Part shown: piece after piece, positions 19,130 to 28,314 of the stretch
Layout of the letters: every line of letters starts with the position of its first letter
Position numbering within the stretch: position 1 is the first letter of the stretch
NCBI RefSeq assembly: GCF_002844275.1
Contig: NZ_NXGX01000004.1
Location: forward strand, 248,001 to 312,000
Direction: 5' to 3'
DNA length: 64,000 nucleotides
Source: Thalassospira lohafexi
GTDB lineage: Bacteria; Pseudomonadota; Alphaproteobacteria; Rhodospirillales; Thalassospiraceae
The notes under the pieces: model-generated
Seen by the model: the letters and a program-made list of their open reading frames with translations, nothing else
What the model was told of the DNA's origin: nothing
Databases searched by the model: none
Position numbers and translations under genes: made by a program

Positions 19130-19155
19130 AAGGCCCCGGAACATGCCGGGGCCTT
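19130..19155 (-). terminator. Terminator after the aldehyde dehydrogenase gene
   Basis: AAGGCCCCGG / CCGGGGCCTT is a 10-base stem with a 6-base loop, followed on the reverse strand by TTGGTTTTG. It ends the long operon 25431-19182. Confidence 0.8.
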
Positions 19156-19181
19156 GTTAGAGTAAGGTTTTTTCTCTGTGA

Positions 19182-20606
19182 TCAGGGCTTGTGTAGCATT
19201 TTGATTTCCATGAAATCTTCAAGGCCGAACATACCACCTTCACGGCCAGCGCCCGATTGCTTGTAGCCGCCAAACGGGCTTCCGGCGCGCGGGAAGGCAC
19301 CATTGATGCGGACCATACCCGCCCGCAATTTACGGGCAACCCGGCCCGCCTTGGCCGCATCGGGGGTCTGGATATAGGCCGCCAGACCATAGGGCGTATC
19401 ATTGGCGATCTTGATGGCGTCTTCTTCGCTGTCAAACGGGATCATGACGACGACGGGACCAAAGATTTCTTCGCGTGCGATGCGCATATTATTGTTCACA
19501 TCGGCAAAGATGGTTGGTTTGGTGAAGTATCCTTCGTTGATGCCATCAGGTTTGCCCACACCCCCGACCAGAAGTTTTGCCCCTTCGTCAATACCAGCCT
19601 GAATAAGGGTTTGAACCCGGTCATATTGGATGTGGCTGACCAGTGGGCCGATATGATTGCCCTCAACCGTTGGATCACCGACGGATGCAGCGTCACCAAC
19701 GCGCTTGGCGACTTTGACCGCATCGTCATAGATCGACCGTTGCACCAGCATCCGGGTTGGCGCGTCGCAGGTTTGACCGGTGTTGTTAAAGACATCGAGA
19801 ACGCTAAAGGTAATGCGGTCTTCGATATCGACATCGTCAAACACGATGTTGGGCGATTTTCCGCCCAGCTCCAAAGTAACCCGTTTGATGGTTTCTGAGG
19901 CATCCTTGGTAATCGCCTTACCCGCACGGGTTGATCCGGTAAAGGACATCATGGCGATATCGGGATGGCGTGACATGGAAGCACCAGCAATCGGGCCAGC
20001 CCCCTGAATAAGGTTAAAGCTACCGGCCGGGAAGCCGGCCTCATGGATCATTTCGGCATAAAGCATCGCGTTCAGTGGAGTGAATTCGGATGGTTTGAGC
20101 ACGCAGGTACAGCCGGTCGCCAAGGCCGGAATGACTTTGAGCACAATCTGGTTCATCGGCCAGTTCCACGGCGTGATCAGGCCGCACACCCCAATCGGTT
20201 CGCGCAAAAGCGTTTCACCATTATACAGGGTTTCCTCGGTTTTAAGGTCGCGGAGGGCCTTGATGAAATCTTCAAGATGATCAACGCCTGCGGCGGCTTG
20301 CTGTTCGTGCGACATGGTGGTCGGCGCGCCCAGTTCGGCGGTGATGGTTTGGGCTACGTCGTGATACCGGTGCTTGTAGATCGACAGAAGCTTTTCAAGC
20401 CAACCAAGACGCTGGTCAACGGTGGTCTGGCTGTAACTTTCAAAGCTGCGCTTGGCGGCGGCAACCGCAAGATCGACATCTTCTTCGCTGGCCAGCGTAA
20501 TCTGGGTGATGACCTGTTCGGTAGCGGGATTGATAACGTCCATTTTTTGCGACGAAATCGGATCAATCCATTTGCCATCGATATAGAATTTACCTGCGTT
20601 TTGCAT
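19182..20606 (-). CDS. NAD(P)-dependent aldehyde dehydrogenase
   Basis: A 474-residue enzyme oxidising an aldehyde to its acid. The catalytic parts are visible: Asn148 in TPWNWP, Glu246 in LELGGKSPN, and the nucleophile Cys280 in NNTGQTCDAPTR. The N-terminus (FYIDGKWIDP) and C-terminus (GGYKQSGAGREGGMFGLEDFMEIKML) are those of the broad-substrate group. AGGAAG precedes the ATG. As the last gene of a PotABCD-like operon with an MBL-fold hydrolase, it may oxidise an aminoaldehyde made from the imported amine (inference). Confidence 0.9.
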   Translation of the reverse strand: MQNAGKFYIDGKWIDPISSQKMDVINPATEQVITQITLASEEDVDLAVAAAKRSFESYSQTTVDQRLGWLEKLLSIYKHRYHDVAQTITAELGAPTTMSHEQQAAAGVDHLEDFIKALRDLKTEETLYNGETLLREPIGVCGLITPWNWPMNQIVLKVIPALATGCTCVLKPSEFTPLNAMLYAEMIHEAGFPAGSFNLIQGAGPIAGASMSRHPDIAMMSFTGSTRAGKAITKDASETIKRVTLELGGKSPNIVFDDVDIEDRITFSVLDVFNNTGQTCDAPTRMLVQRSIYDDAVKVAKRVGDAASVGDPTVEGNHIGPLVSHIQYDRVQTLIQAGIDEGAKLLVGGVGKPDGINEGYFTKPTIFADVNNNMRIAREEIFGPVVVMIPFDSEEDAIKIANDTPYGLAAYIQTPDAAKAGRVARKLRAGMVRINGAFPRAGSPFGGYKQSGAGREGGMFGLEDFMEIKMLHKP

Positions 20607-20679
20607 CGGAAGTCTTCCTGATCATATTGGGTTGGTTGGCCGTGCCGTGGTCTTTGCATTCAATGCAGCGGGCCTGTTT

Positions 20680-21411
20680 TCAGGTCCGTTCCCGCAGCCA
20701 GTTTTTGATAATTTCGCGGTGGCGCTCACCACTGTAACTGGCGAAATGTCCGCCGTGAACCACACGGACGGGCAAGTCATAAAGCCGTTCCATGGAGCGA
20801 ACGTAGTCCTTTGCGTTGGCATGATAGGTGTCTTCGATCAACGGCCCATCATACACAATATCACCGGAAAACAGGATGCTGGTTTTGGCTTCCCAAAGGG
20901 CAATGCCGCCCGGTGAATGGCCCGGTGTGTGAATGACTTCAAACGTGCGATCCCCAAGATCAATCACATCGCCGTCCTCAACAATCCGCGTTGCCGGGGC
21001 GGCCTTGACCGCATAAGTGGTTGAGGCATAAGGGGCGGGCGGCAGTTTGGTGAAAATGTCATCGGTGACATACGGATCGGCAAGGGTGTTTTGGCGGGTT
21101 GGATGGGCCAGAAGGTCGGCTTCGCAGCGATGGCAAATCCGGTTTTCAAATTCGTGATGACAGCCGATATGGTCAAAATGGGTGTGGCTGGCAACGGCCT
21201 GAACGGATCGTTCGGTCACAAGTGGCACCCATTCGGTGAGCGACACAACCCCCATGCCGCTATCAATCAGCATATCGCCATCACGTCCGCGGACGTGCCA
21301 GATGTTGCAACGATAGAACTCTTCGATAAACGGCTCCCCGATATAGGTGATGTCATCACCGACACGTTTGAGGCTGTACCAGTCTTCGGCTTTGGCGCGT
21401 TCCATACTCAT
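20680..21411 (-). CDS. MBL-fold metallo-hydrolase
   Basis: A 243-residue metal-dependent hydrolase. The zinc motif HTHFDH is at residues 76-81, followed by HTPGHSPGG and FSGDIVYDG that supply the other ligands, and a C-terminal HGGHFASYSG. There is no signal peptide, so it acts in the cytoplasm. Its start overlaps the stop of the ABC ATPase gene by four bases (ATGA type), tying it to the transporter operon. It probably acts on the imported compound or an intermediate; the reaction is unknown. Confidence 0.85.
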   Translation of the reverse strand: MSMERAKAEDWYSLKRVGDDITYIGEPFIEEFYRCNIWHVRGRDGDMLIDSGMGVVSLTEWVPLVTERSVQAVASHTHFDHIGCHHEFENRICHRCEADLLAHPTRQNTLADPYVTDDIFTKLPPAPYASTTYAVKAAPATRIVEDGDVIDLGDRTFEVIHTPGHSPGGIALWEAKTSILFSGDIVYDGPLIEDTYHANAKDYVRSMERLYDLPVRVVHGGHFASYSGERHREIIKNWLRERT

Positions 21412-22523
21412 GCCGCGTCCTCGGTTCTTGTGGTGTCAGGGTGCCCGGCCAGAACAACCACCGATGCCGGATCAATCGTCAGATCAATCCACGCCCCGGC
21501 TTCAATCACGGCTGATTGGGGCATATGAGCGGTGAGGACGATGTCTGGCGCGTCAACGGGTTCAAGATGGGCGCGGTGATGGGTGCCAAAGAACGAACCA
21601 TCGGTGACCTTGGCCTTGCCAAAGGTAATACGCGGGCCGGTTCCGGTGCTGGCGCGGAAATGTTCGGGCCGAATGGCAAGGGTGACTTTTGTGCCCTTGG
21701 TCAGGTTCTCATCGCGAAGTGCGGTTTCGGCCAAGCTGACAGGACCCAGCACCGTATCAACATCGACCATACCGTCATGACGTTTGCCAAGGGTGCCGGG
21801 GATGAAATTGACCTCGCCCATGAAGCTTGCCGAAAACAGGGTTTTGGGCCGCATGTAAATGTCTTCGGGGCGTCCGACGTCCTCGATATTACCAGCATTC
21901 ATCACGACAATCCGATCGGCAATCGCCATGGCTTCTTCCTGATCGTGGGTGACGTGAACGAATGTGGTACCAACCCGTTTCTGGATGGCTTTCAGTTCAT
22001 CCTGCATTTGGCGACGCAGTTTTAGATCAAGCGCGCCCAGCGGTTCATCAAGCAACAACACATCGGGTTCAACGGCGAGCGCACGGGCAAGGGCAACACG
22101 TTGACGTTGCCCGCCCGATAGTTCGTGCGGTTTTTTATCGGCCGATGATTTCAGCCCGACCATATCAAGAAGGTCTTCGGCCTTGGTATGGCGTTCGGCC
22201 TTGCCGATTTTGCGCATTTTCAGGCCAAACGCGACATTGTCACGCAGGCTCATATGGGGAAACAGGGCGTAGTCCTGAAACATCGTGGTGGTCGGGCGTT
22301 TGGATGGCGGCACATGGCCCATGTCCTGCCCGTTAATTTCAACCGTGCCGGAACTTGGCGACAGGAAGCCCCCCAGAAGCGACAGAAGGGTCGTTTTGCC
22401 ACAGCCAGATGGTCCCAGCAGAACGATGAATTCACCGGCCTCAATCTCAAGGCTGACATCGTTAAGGGCGGTGAAATCGCCAAAGATTTTAGTGGCATTG
22501 CGGATGGAGACTGGGGCGGTCAT
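21408..22523 (-). CDS. ABC transporter ATP-binding protein, PotA-like
   Basis: A 371-residue ATPase. Walker A is GPSGCGKTT, the ABC signature is LSGGQRQRVALARAL, Walker B is LLLDEPLGALD and the H-loop is VHVTHDQEEAM. A C-terminal TOBE-type domain (residues ~280-360) fits importers of the polyamine/iron/sulphate class. The start at 22523 overlaps the permease stop (ATGA). It energises the two permeases encoded upstream. Confidence 0.92.
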   Translation of the reverse strand: MTAPVSIRNATKIFGDFTALNDVSLEIEAGEFIVLLGPSGCGKTTLLSLLGGFLSPSSGTVEINGQDMGHVPPSKRPTTTMFQDYALFPHMSLRDNVAFGLKMRKIGKAERHTKAEDLLDMVGLKSSADKKPHELSGGQRQRVALARALAVEPDVLLLDEPLGALDLKLRRQMQDELKAIQKRVGTTFVHVTHDQEEAMAIADRIVVMNAGNIEDVGRPEDIYMRPKTLFSASFMGEVNFIPGTLGKRHDGMVDVDTVLGPVSLAETALRDENLTKGTKVTLAIRPEHFRASTGTGPRITFGKAKVTDGSFFGTHHRAHLEPVDAPDIVLTAHMPQSAVIEAGAWIDLTIDPASVVVLAGHPDTTRTEDAA

Positions 22524-23311
22524 TTCTTTGCCGTCCTTCTAAAGATACTCAATTCAAGAATAAGCAGCAGGGCAACCGATACAAGGAAGACAATGCTTCC
22601 GACCGCGTTGGTTTTCGGGTTCAGGCCCGACCGCAGCATGCTCCAGATTTCAACTGGCAGGGTGACGTCAAAGCGCGACAGCAGGAATGAGATGATAAAT
22701 TCATCCCAGCTAAAGGTCACCGACAGGAAAAATGCCGCGAGGATCGATGGCATCAACATCGGTGCGCTGATCTGGGTCATGACCTGCCATTCGGCTGCCC
22801 CCAAATCACGTGCGGCCCGTTCGATGTTTTTCTGATGGTCGCCCATGGATGCATAAATGATGGCAAAGCACAGCGGCAAATTAATCACCACATGGCCGAT
22901 CGCGACTGTCCAAAGTGACAGTGACACGCCGAGCCAGTTAAAGGTGGAGAGCAAACCAAGGGCAATGATCAGGTAGCTGACCGTCATTGGTGCAACCAGA
23001 AGCCCGCGCTGAAGCCGCGATGCCGGTAACATGAACCGGGCCAGACCATAGGCAGCACAGAAACCAAGAACGCAGGCAATGGTCGATGACCCGATAGCGA
23101 CCATCAATGAATTGCCAAGGGCGGACATCAGGCGGCTGTCGGCGAAAACCTCCCCGTACCATTTCAAGGTCGCACCATTAAACGGCGGGACCGGCAGGCG
23201 GCCATCCTGAAACGAAAACAGCACCAGCACCACGACTGGTAAAAAGATAAAGCCATACAGCGCGATCAGATACGCCCACGACAGAACCTTGGAAAAGCGC
23301 GATGAAATCAT
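22520..23311 (-). CDS. ABC transporter permease, PotC-like
   Basis: A 263-residue inner-membrane protein with about six helices and an EAA-type loop, ERAARDLGAAEWQVMTQISAPMLMPSI, that contacts the ATPase. The N-terminus (LSWAYLIALYGFIFLPVVVLVLFSFQDGR) is typical of PotC. The ATG at 23311 is favoured, with AGGA 7 bases upstream; the GTG at 23317 is too close to that site. It lies two bases after the stop of the first permease. Confidence 0.88.
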   Translation of the reverse strand: MISSRFSKVLSWAYLIALYGFIFLPVVVLVLFSFQDGRLPVPPFNGATLKWYGEVFADSRLMSALGNSLMVAIGSSTIACVLGFCAAYGLARFMLPASRLQRGLLVAPMTVSYLIIALGLLSTFNWLGVSLSLWTVAIGHVVINLPLCFAIIYASMGDHQKNIERAARDLGAAEWQVMTQISAPMLMPSILAAFFLSVTFSWDEFIISFLLSRFDVTLPVEIWSMLRSGLNPKTNAVGSIVFLVSVALLLILELSIFRRTAKK

Positions 23312-23313
23312 GA

Positions 23314-24177
23314 TCACGTCCTTTCCATTTTAAGCCAGCGGGCACAGGCGATATAGGCCAGTGTCACCACCACCATCAAAATGATCGAAAGGGTCGCGGC
23401 CATCGGGAAATCGGCGCGCCGACCAAGTTGCAGCATGATGATTTGCGGCAAAGCCAGTTCGTTATTGCCACCCAGAATTTGCGGGGTGATGTAATCGCCA
23501 ATGCACAGAACAAAGGTCAGAAACGCACCGACCATAATGCCCGGCAATGTTAGCGGTAACACCACATGCCAAAACACCTGAAACCCGTTGGCTCCAAGGT
23601 CGGCGGCCGCACGTCGGTAGTTTGGTGGCATCTGCACCAGATTGGCGTAGATGGTTAAGGTCAGCAGCATGACAAAGAAATGCACAAAGCCAATTACCGT
23701 GGCCGAGCGTGTGCTGGCCAGTTCAAGCGGTTCGGCAATCAGGCCAATGTGCATCAGGGTATTGTTGATTACCCCGTTTTTGGCCAAGACCAAAAGCCAC
23801 GAATAGGACCGCACCACGTAGCTTGTCCAAAAGGGCAGGATCGCCATGATCAGCGCCATGCGTTGCCATTTTTGCGGGATCCGTTCGGCAATGATCCATG
23901 CCAGCGGATAGGCCAGCACGACGGAAATGAGGGTGACGGTAAAGGTGATTTCAAGCGATACAAAAAGCCCTTTAAGCAAATGGGCCTTTTCAAAAAATGC
24001 GATGTAGTTGTCCAGATTCCACGCCATGACCAGCTCGCGGCCCTTGCGGGTGGCAAGGCTGATGGCGGCCATGACGATGAACGGGATCACGAAAAACGCG
24101 ACGGTCCATAGGAGGGCCGGTGTCACAAAACCCCATGCCCGGCGATTTTCGCGTGTTTCAAGCGTGGCAGAAGCCAT
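23314..24177 (-). CDS. ABC transporter permease, PotB-like
   Basis: A 287-residue inner-membrane protein with six helices. The C-terminal EAA loop reads RRAAADLGANGFQVFWHVVLPLTLPGI, as in PotB-like permeases. The ATG at 24177 has AAGGA 7 bases upstream; the frame extends to 24213 without support. It heads the membrane part of the operon, separated from the binding protein gene by a hairpin. Confidence 0.88.
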   Translation of the reverse strand: MASATLETRENRRAWGFVTPALLWTVAFFVIPFIVMAAISLATRKGRELVMAWNLDNYIAFFEKAHLLKGLFVSLEITFTVTLISVVLAYPLAWIIAERIPQKWQRMALIMAILPFWTSYVVRSYSWLLVLAKNGVINNTLMHIGLIAEPLELASTRSATVIGFVHFFVMLLTLTIYANLVQMPPNYRRAAADLGANGFQVFWHVVLPLTLPGIMVGAFLTFVLCIGDYITPQILGGNNELALPQIIMLQLGRRADFPMAATLSIILMVVVTLAYIACARWLKMERT

Positions 24178-24283
24178 CACGGTATCCTTGTCAGCAACGA
24201 TTAAGACCGGCAAAGGCCCGGTTGCTTTCTTTGGTGGCGTGGGAATGGGGGCGACCGTCGATCAAGCGTAACGCAAGTTCGAA

Positions 24284-24315
24284 CCATTGCCCCGCAAAAA
24301 AAAACGGGGCAATGG
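24284..24315 (-). terminator. Intra-operon hairpin between binding protein and permease genes
   Basis: CCATTGCCCCG and CGGGGCAATGG form a perfect 11-base stem around an A-rich loop. It lies between the gene for the binding protein and those for the permeases. Such hairpins protect the 3' end of the first message or attenuate read-through, giving excess binding protein over membrane parts. No T-run follows, so full termination is unlikely. Confidence 0.55.
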
Positions 24316-24342
24316 TGGGTACACAATAAGCAAGGGAGGGGC

Positions 24343-25431
24343 TTACTGTTGAAGCATCTCGACCCAGGCATCCTGCATTTGGGCATCCAGATCGGCATCC
24401 GGGATCGGATAAAGTTGCGAATTCGCAAGGTAGCCTTCCTGATCGTCCCAGCGAAGGGCGGATTTTTGCGCATCTGTAAGGTTCGCACCAGCCTTGGCGT
24501 TGGCGGGCATCCCCCAATAGCATGACGAGGTCGCAAGACGCGCCTGACCTTCGGGGCTCAGGATGTATTGAACGAACTTCAGGGCCAAGTCAGGCTTTTC
24601 GGAATCCTTCATCACCGCAATTGATTGAGCCCAGCGAAGCCCGCCCTGTTTGGGGATGACCCAATCAAGGTTCGGTTTGTCTTCGGACAGAACTGCGGTG
24701 ATCCATTCACCACCGCCAACAAGAATATCGACTTCACCTGTGGCAAGGGCGGTTTGGGATGAAACAACTTCACCGACCTGTTTGGACGCCTTTTTCATGG
24801 CGAACAGCTTTTCTTTGATGGCGGGCATGTCATCCGCACCAAGATCAGCCGTATCAATATCAAGCCCCAGCCCGACAAGCCCAATGACCGGCAGGTAATA
24901 GTCATATACTGCAATCCGCCCGGCATATTTGTCCGACCAGATCACCGACATGTCTTCCATATCCTTGGGATCGACTTTGGTTTTGTCGAACGAGATGGTG
25001 TTGTAGCCAAACTTTTCGGTGACGGCATAGGTTTTGCCATCGACCATATTGTTGTCTGCCATAACCACTTCGGGGAAAAGATCGGCTGTTGGCAAGGCAT
25101 CGGCCGGAATTTCGGCCAGAATGCCCATGTCAACCGCGCGGTGGACATCAACGCCGTCAATCACCATCACATCCCAGTCACCGGCGCGCGATTGTTCAAT
25201 GATCGAAAGGCCAGCACCCGTGCCTTCGTATTCCTTCAGATTGACTTTGACGTCGTATTTTTTCTCAAACGGCGCGATCAAGGCCGGGTCGGTATGGTCG
25301 CACCAGACAAGCGCGTTGAGTTCTTCGGTTGCCTGCGCAGATGGAACGATGGCAAGTGCGCCCAAAAGCATGGTCGCAGCGCCGCCAAGCAGCTTATTGC
25401 GGGTTTTCCCCGTGGAAACGTGACGAAACAT
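24343..25431 (-). CDS. Periplasmic binding protein, PotD/PotF-like
   Basis: A 362-residue exported protein with a signal peptide (residues 1-34, ending AQAT). Family features: LNALVWCDHTDPALIAPFEKKYDVKV, GDWDVMVIDGV, YNTISFDKTKV and the C-terminal LALKFVQYILSPEGQARLATSSCYWGMP, as in polyamine-type binding proteins. GGGAGA precedes the ATG. First gene of an operon with two permeases, ATPase, MBL hydrolase and aldehyde dehydrogenase. The ligand may be a polyamine or another amine or amino acid derivative; the downstream enzymes suggest it is degraded, not stored. Confidence 0.87.
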   Translation of the reverse strand: MFRHVSTGKTRNKLLGGAATMLLGALAIVPSAQATEELNALVWCDHTDPALIAPFEKKYDVKVNLKEYEGTGAGLSIIEQSRAGDWDVMVIDGVDVHRAVDMGILAEIPADALPTADLFPEVVMADNNMVDGKTYAVTEKFGYNTISFDKTKVDPKDMEDMSVIWSDKYAGRIAVYDYYLPVIGLVGLGLDIDTADLGADDMPAIKEKLFAMKKASKQVGEVVSSQTALATGEVDILVGGGEWITAVLSEDKPNLDWVIPKQGGLRWAQSIAVMKDSEKPDLALKFVQYILSPEGQARLATSSCYWGMPANAKAGANLTDAQKSALRWDDQEGYLANSQLYPIPDADLDAQMQDAWVEMLQQ

Positions 25432-25510
25432 TGGCTCTCCCTGATTTCATATTGAGGCCTCCCTTTTCTTGGATATCCCGGCACTCGTTGCGGTGCCGTT
25501 GAAAAAATAT

Positions 25511-25522
25511 TGAACGTGTTCA
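25511..25522. promoter_or_regulatory. Operator copy 1, TGAAC-NN-GTTCA
   Basis: TGAACGTGTTCA is a perfect palindrome in the gap between the ABC operon and the divergent TetR gene. It is one of two copies. Confidence 0.75.
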
Positions 25523-25544
25523 TTTTTTGAGTCAATGTAAATTT

Positions 25545-25556
25545 TGAACCTGTTCA
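25545..25556. promoter_or_regulatory. Operator copy 2, TGAAC-NN-GTTCA
   Basis: TGAACCTGTTCA repeats the same half-sites 34 bases from copy 1 and ends 18 bases before the TetR start codon. The pair probably binds the TetR protein encoded at 25575 and controls both directions. Confidence 0.75.
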
Positions 25557-25574
25557 GTTTTCGTCGGAGTAAGA

Positions 25575-26198
25575 ATGTTAGGTTTGCGTGCCCAAAAGAA
25601 AGCCGACAAGAACCGCCGCATTCTCGACGCGGCAACAACCCTGTTTCGCAAAGTCGGCTATGATGCTGCGCGCATCGAAGACATTGCCGAGATGGCCGGT
25701 GTATCGGTCGGAACGTTTTATAATTACTATAAAAACAAGGGCGATATGCTGATGGCCACGGTCTCGATGGAGGTCGAGGAAGTGTTGGATACGGGCAATG
25801 CGATCATTGAAAGTGACATTGAAAATGTCGGGGATGCTTTGGCCAACTTGATCGGTAAATATTACGATCATTCACTGACATATTTATCCAAAGAAATGTG
25901 GCGCACCGCGATGTCACTTTCGATCGGACAGCCCGAAACGCCATTTTCCAAACGCTACACAGCCCTTGATCATCGTCTGTCAAAGCAGGTTTGCGATCTG
26001 TTCCGGTCTTTGCAGTCACGCGGGGTCGTGCGCAAGGATGTTGATTGCGATGCAATGGGCGAATTGATCTTTAACAACGTCAACATGATGTTCATCGAGT
26101 TTGTCAAAGACGAGGAAATGGATGTTGCGGGCCTAAAAGCAGAAGTCGCCCGGCAAAATGAGCCGATTGCCTTGCTTGTTTCAAATGTCGCCTCTTGA
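25575..26198 (+). CDS. TetR family regulator of the adjacent transporter operon
   Basis: A 207-residue repressor. The HTH is RRILDAATTLFRKVGYDAARIEDIAEMAGVSVGTFYNYYKNKGDML, followed by a helical ligand-binding domain. GGAG lies before the ATG. It diverges from the PotABCD-like operon with two perfect palindromes between them, so it is likely to control that operon and itself in response to the imported compound or an intermediate. Confidence 0.87.
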   Translation: MLGLRAQKKADKNRRILDAATTLFRKVGYDAARIEDIAEMAGVSVGTFYNYYKNKGDMLMATVSMEVEEVLDTGNAIIESDIENVGDALANLIGKYYDHSLTYLSKEMWRTAMSLSIGQPETPFSKRYTALDHRLSKQVCDLFRSLQSRGVVRKDVDCDAMGELIFNNVNMMFIEFVKDEEMDVAGLKAEVARQNEPIALLVSNVAS

Positions 26199-26323
26199 TC
26201 GACAGCCCATATCCATTGGTAAGCAAGGGTCGTTAAACCAGCGTGCGCCACATCACAGTTGAAATCGTCAATCAATGATAACAACTTCAATAAGATAAGC
26301 TGTGATAAAGCGACAACAAAGCC

Positions 26324-27358
26324 GTGGACAAAATGCATGGCGTGACGTTGGGGAAGCGAATGCCGCAGATAAAGGATGACCCGGCGCGGGGTGCGTTTGA
26401 CGATGTATCGGCGTACGAACGCGATGCTGATGTCGGCGACCTGATCCTTGCCGATGGTGATCTGTTTGAGTTGCCCGGTGCGCAAGGCCGATTGGAACGT
26501 CTTGATTTTGGCAACGGCATGTATCTGTACCGTGCCGAACTTCATGTCCGCGAGGATTCATACTTCAACGTGAAAAATGCGTTGCCGCCGGGATGGTTGT
26601 CCGGTTCGACCAACGTGATGGGCAAGCTTGAGGTTGAAAGCCCCGATGGCAAGCGGCATTCACAGTCGCCCGACGCGGCGATGGTGATGCGGGTTGATCC
26701 GCTTGGAACGCGGTATTTCCTGCCCGCCGGACAAGTGATCCGCCATGTTGGTGTGGTCACCACGCTTGATCCCTTGCGTCAAAGGTTTGGTGACATGTTG
26801 CCAGAGGCGATGGCGCCGTTTTTGTCGGATCGTCAAGATGTGGTCCTGATCAAGCCCGTGCCGCCGTCCAATCGAATGCGCAGCATTGTCAGTGCGATGT
26901 TTTCACCGCATGTGACGGGGCTGGGCCACAAATTCAAACTTGAAGGCCTATCGACCCTGTTTCTCGCCGAACTTATTGACAGTTACCGCGCCCTGTCCGA
27001 GGTGGACAATGTTGCACCAGAATTAACGACTTTTGAAAAATCCGCGCATGACGCGGCGGTTTCACAGATCACCCGCAATCCGGGGGCGGCGATATCGGTT
27101 CCCCAGCTGGCCGTTGATGTTGGTGTTTCCGAAAGCCGTTTAAACAGCTTGTTCAAGATCGAAACGGGAAAATCCTGCGGCGAATTTATCCGCAGTGAAC
27201 GCATGGCGCTTGCGCAAGAGCTGTTGATGGCGGGTGATATGACCGTTAAGCAGGTCGCCGAAAAAGTCGGCTTTAACCATGTCAGCAATTTTTCCCGGTC
27301 CTATCGCGACTGGTTTGGCGAAAGCCCGGCCAGTGCCTTGCGCTGGAAAGACCGGTAA
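26324..27358 (+). CDS. AraC family transcriptional regulator
   Basis: About 344 residues from GTG at 26324 (ATG at 26333 is an alternative). The N-terminal ~220 residues have no clear motif. The C-terminal AraC domain is clear: ISVPQLAVDVGVSESRLNSLFKIETGKSCGEFIRSERMALAQELLMAGDMTVKQVAEKVGFNHVSNFSRSYRDWFGESPASAL. It is of the one-component type common near catabolic operons. Its target is not evident: it is flanked by a TetR gene and a MoxR-VWA pair on the same strand. Confidence 0.8.
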   Translation: MDKMHGVTLGKRMPQIKDDPARGAFDDVSAYERDADVGDLILADGDLFELPGAQGRLERLDFGNGMYLYRAELHVREDSYFNVKNALPPGWLSGSTNVMGKLEVESPDGKRHSQSPDAAMVMRVDPLGTRYFLPAGQVIRHVGVVTTLDPLRQRFGDMLPEAMAPFLSDRQDVVLIKPVPPSNRMRSIVSAMFSPHVTGLGHKFKLEGLSTLFLAELIDSYRALSEVDNVAPELTTFEKSAHDAAVSQITRNPGAAISVPQLAVDVGVSESRLNSLFKIETGKSCGEFIRSERMALAQELLMAGDMTVKQVAEKVGFNHVSNFSRSYRDWFGESPASALRWKDR

Positions 27359-27462
27359 AGCCTGCTTATCGGCATGATCATCACGAAGTTTTTCTGATCC
27401 CTTGCTCAAAGGCGCACAACGTCTTAGGTTAACGTAAACGTCAACCTCTATTGCAGGGCAAC

Positions 27463-28308
27463 ATGAAGTTTCAAGGCACAGAAAATTACGTCGCGACCGA
27501 CGATTTGATGGTGGCGGTCAATGCGGCGATCACGTTGCAACGACCGCTTTTGGTCAAAGGGGAGCCGGGTACCGGCAAGACCGTTCTGGCCGAAGAAATT
27601 GCCAAGTCATTGGGCAAAAAACTGATCACATGGTCGATCAAATCCACTACGCGTGCGCAGCAGGGGCTGTATGAATATGACGCGGTGTCGCGCCTGCGCG
27701 ATAGCCAGTTGGGTGACGCGCGGGTTCATAACATTGCCAATTACATCGTAAAGGGCAAATTGTGGGAAGCGTTTGAGGATGAAAGCGCGCCGGTATTGTT
27801 GATCGATGAGATTGACAAGGCCGATATCGAGTTTCCCAATGATTTGCTGCAAGAGCTCGACCGGATGGAGTTCTTCGTTTACGAAACACAGGAAACGATT
27901 AAGGCAACCAACCGCCCGATCGTGATCATTACGTCGAATAATGAAAAAGAACTGCCCGATGCGTTTTTACGCCGGTGCTTTTTCCATTACATCCGTTTCC
28001 CCGATGCCGATACCATGAACCAGATTATCGAGGTGCATTACCCCGGTATTCAGAAACGACTGGTCGCCGAGGCGCTCACCCTGTTTTACGACATGCGCGA
28101 TGTGTCGGGGCTGAAAAAGAAACCATCGACGTCCGAACTGCTTGATTGGCTAAAACTCCTGATGGCTGAGGACTTACCGCCTGAGGCACTTCGGGCCAAG
28201 GATGCCAAAACGGCTGTTCCGCCGCTGCATGGCGCGCTTTTGAAAAATGAGCAGGATGTGCATCTGTTTGAACGGCTGGCCTTCATGACCCGGCGCGAAG
28301 GTCGATAA
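27463..28308 (+). CDS. MoxR family AAA+ ATPase
   Basis: A 281-residue ATPase. Walker A is GEPGTGKT (residues 33-40) and Walker B is VLLIDEID (111-118), followed by sensor 1 TSNNEKELPDAFLRRCFF, with the MoxR lid helices after it. The ATG at 27463 is preferred over an upstream TTG. MoxR proteins act with VWA-domain partners to remodel or insert metal into target proteins; such a partner follows at once. The target enzyme of this pair is not in the neighbourhood. Confidence 0.88.
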   Translation: MKFQGTENYVATDDLMVAVNAAITLQRPLLVKGEPGTGKTVLAEEIAKSLGKKLITWSIKSTTRAQQGLYEYDAVSRLRDSQLGDARVHNIANYIVKGKLWEAFEDESAPVLLIDEIDKADIEFPNDLLQELDRMEFFVYETQETIKATNRPIVIITSNNEKELPDAFLRRCFFHYIRFPDADTMNQIIEVHYPGIQKRLVAEALTLFYDMRDVSGLKKKPSTSELLDWLKLLMAEDLPPEALRAKDAKTAVPPLHGALLKNEQDVHLFERLAFMTRREGR

Positions 28309-28314
28309 TCGGCG

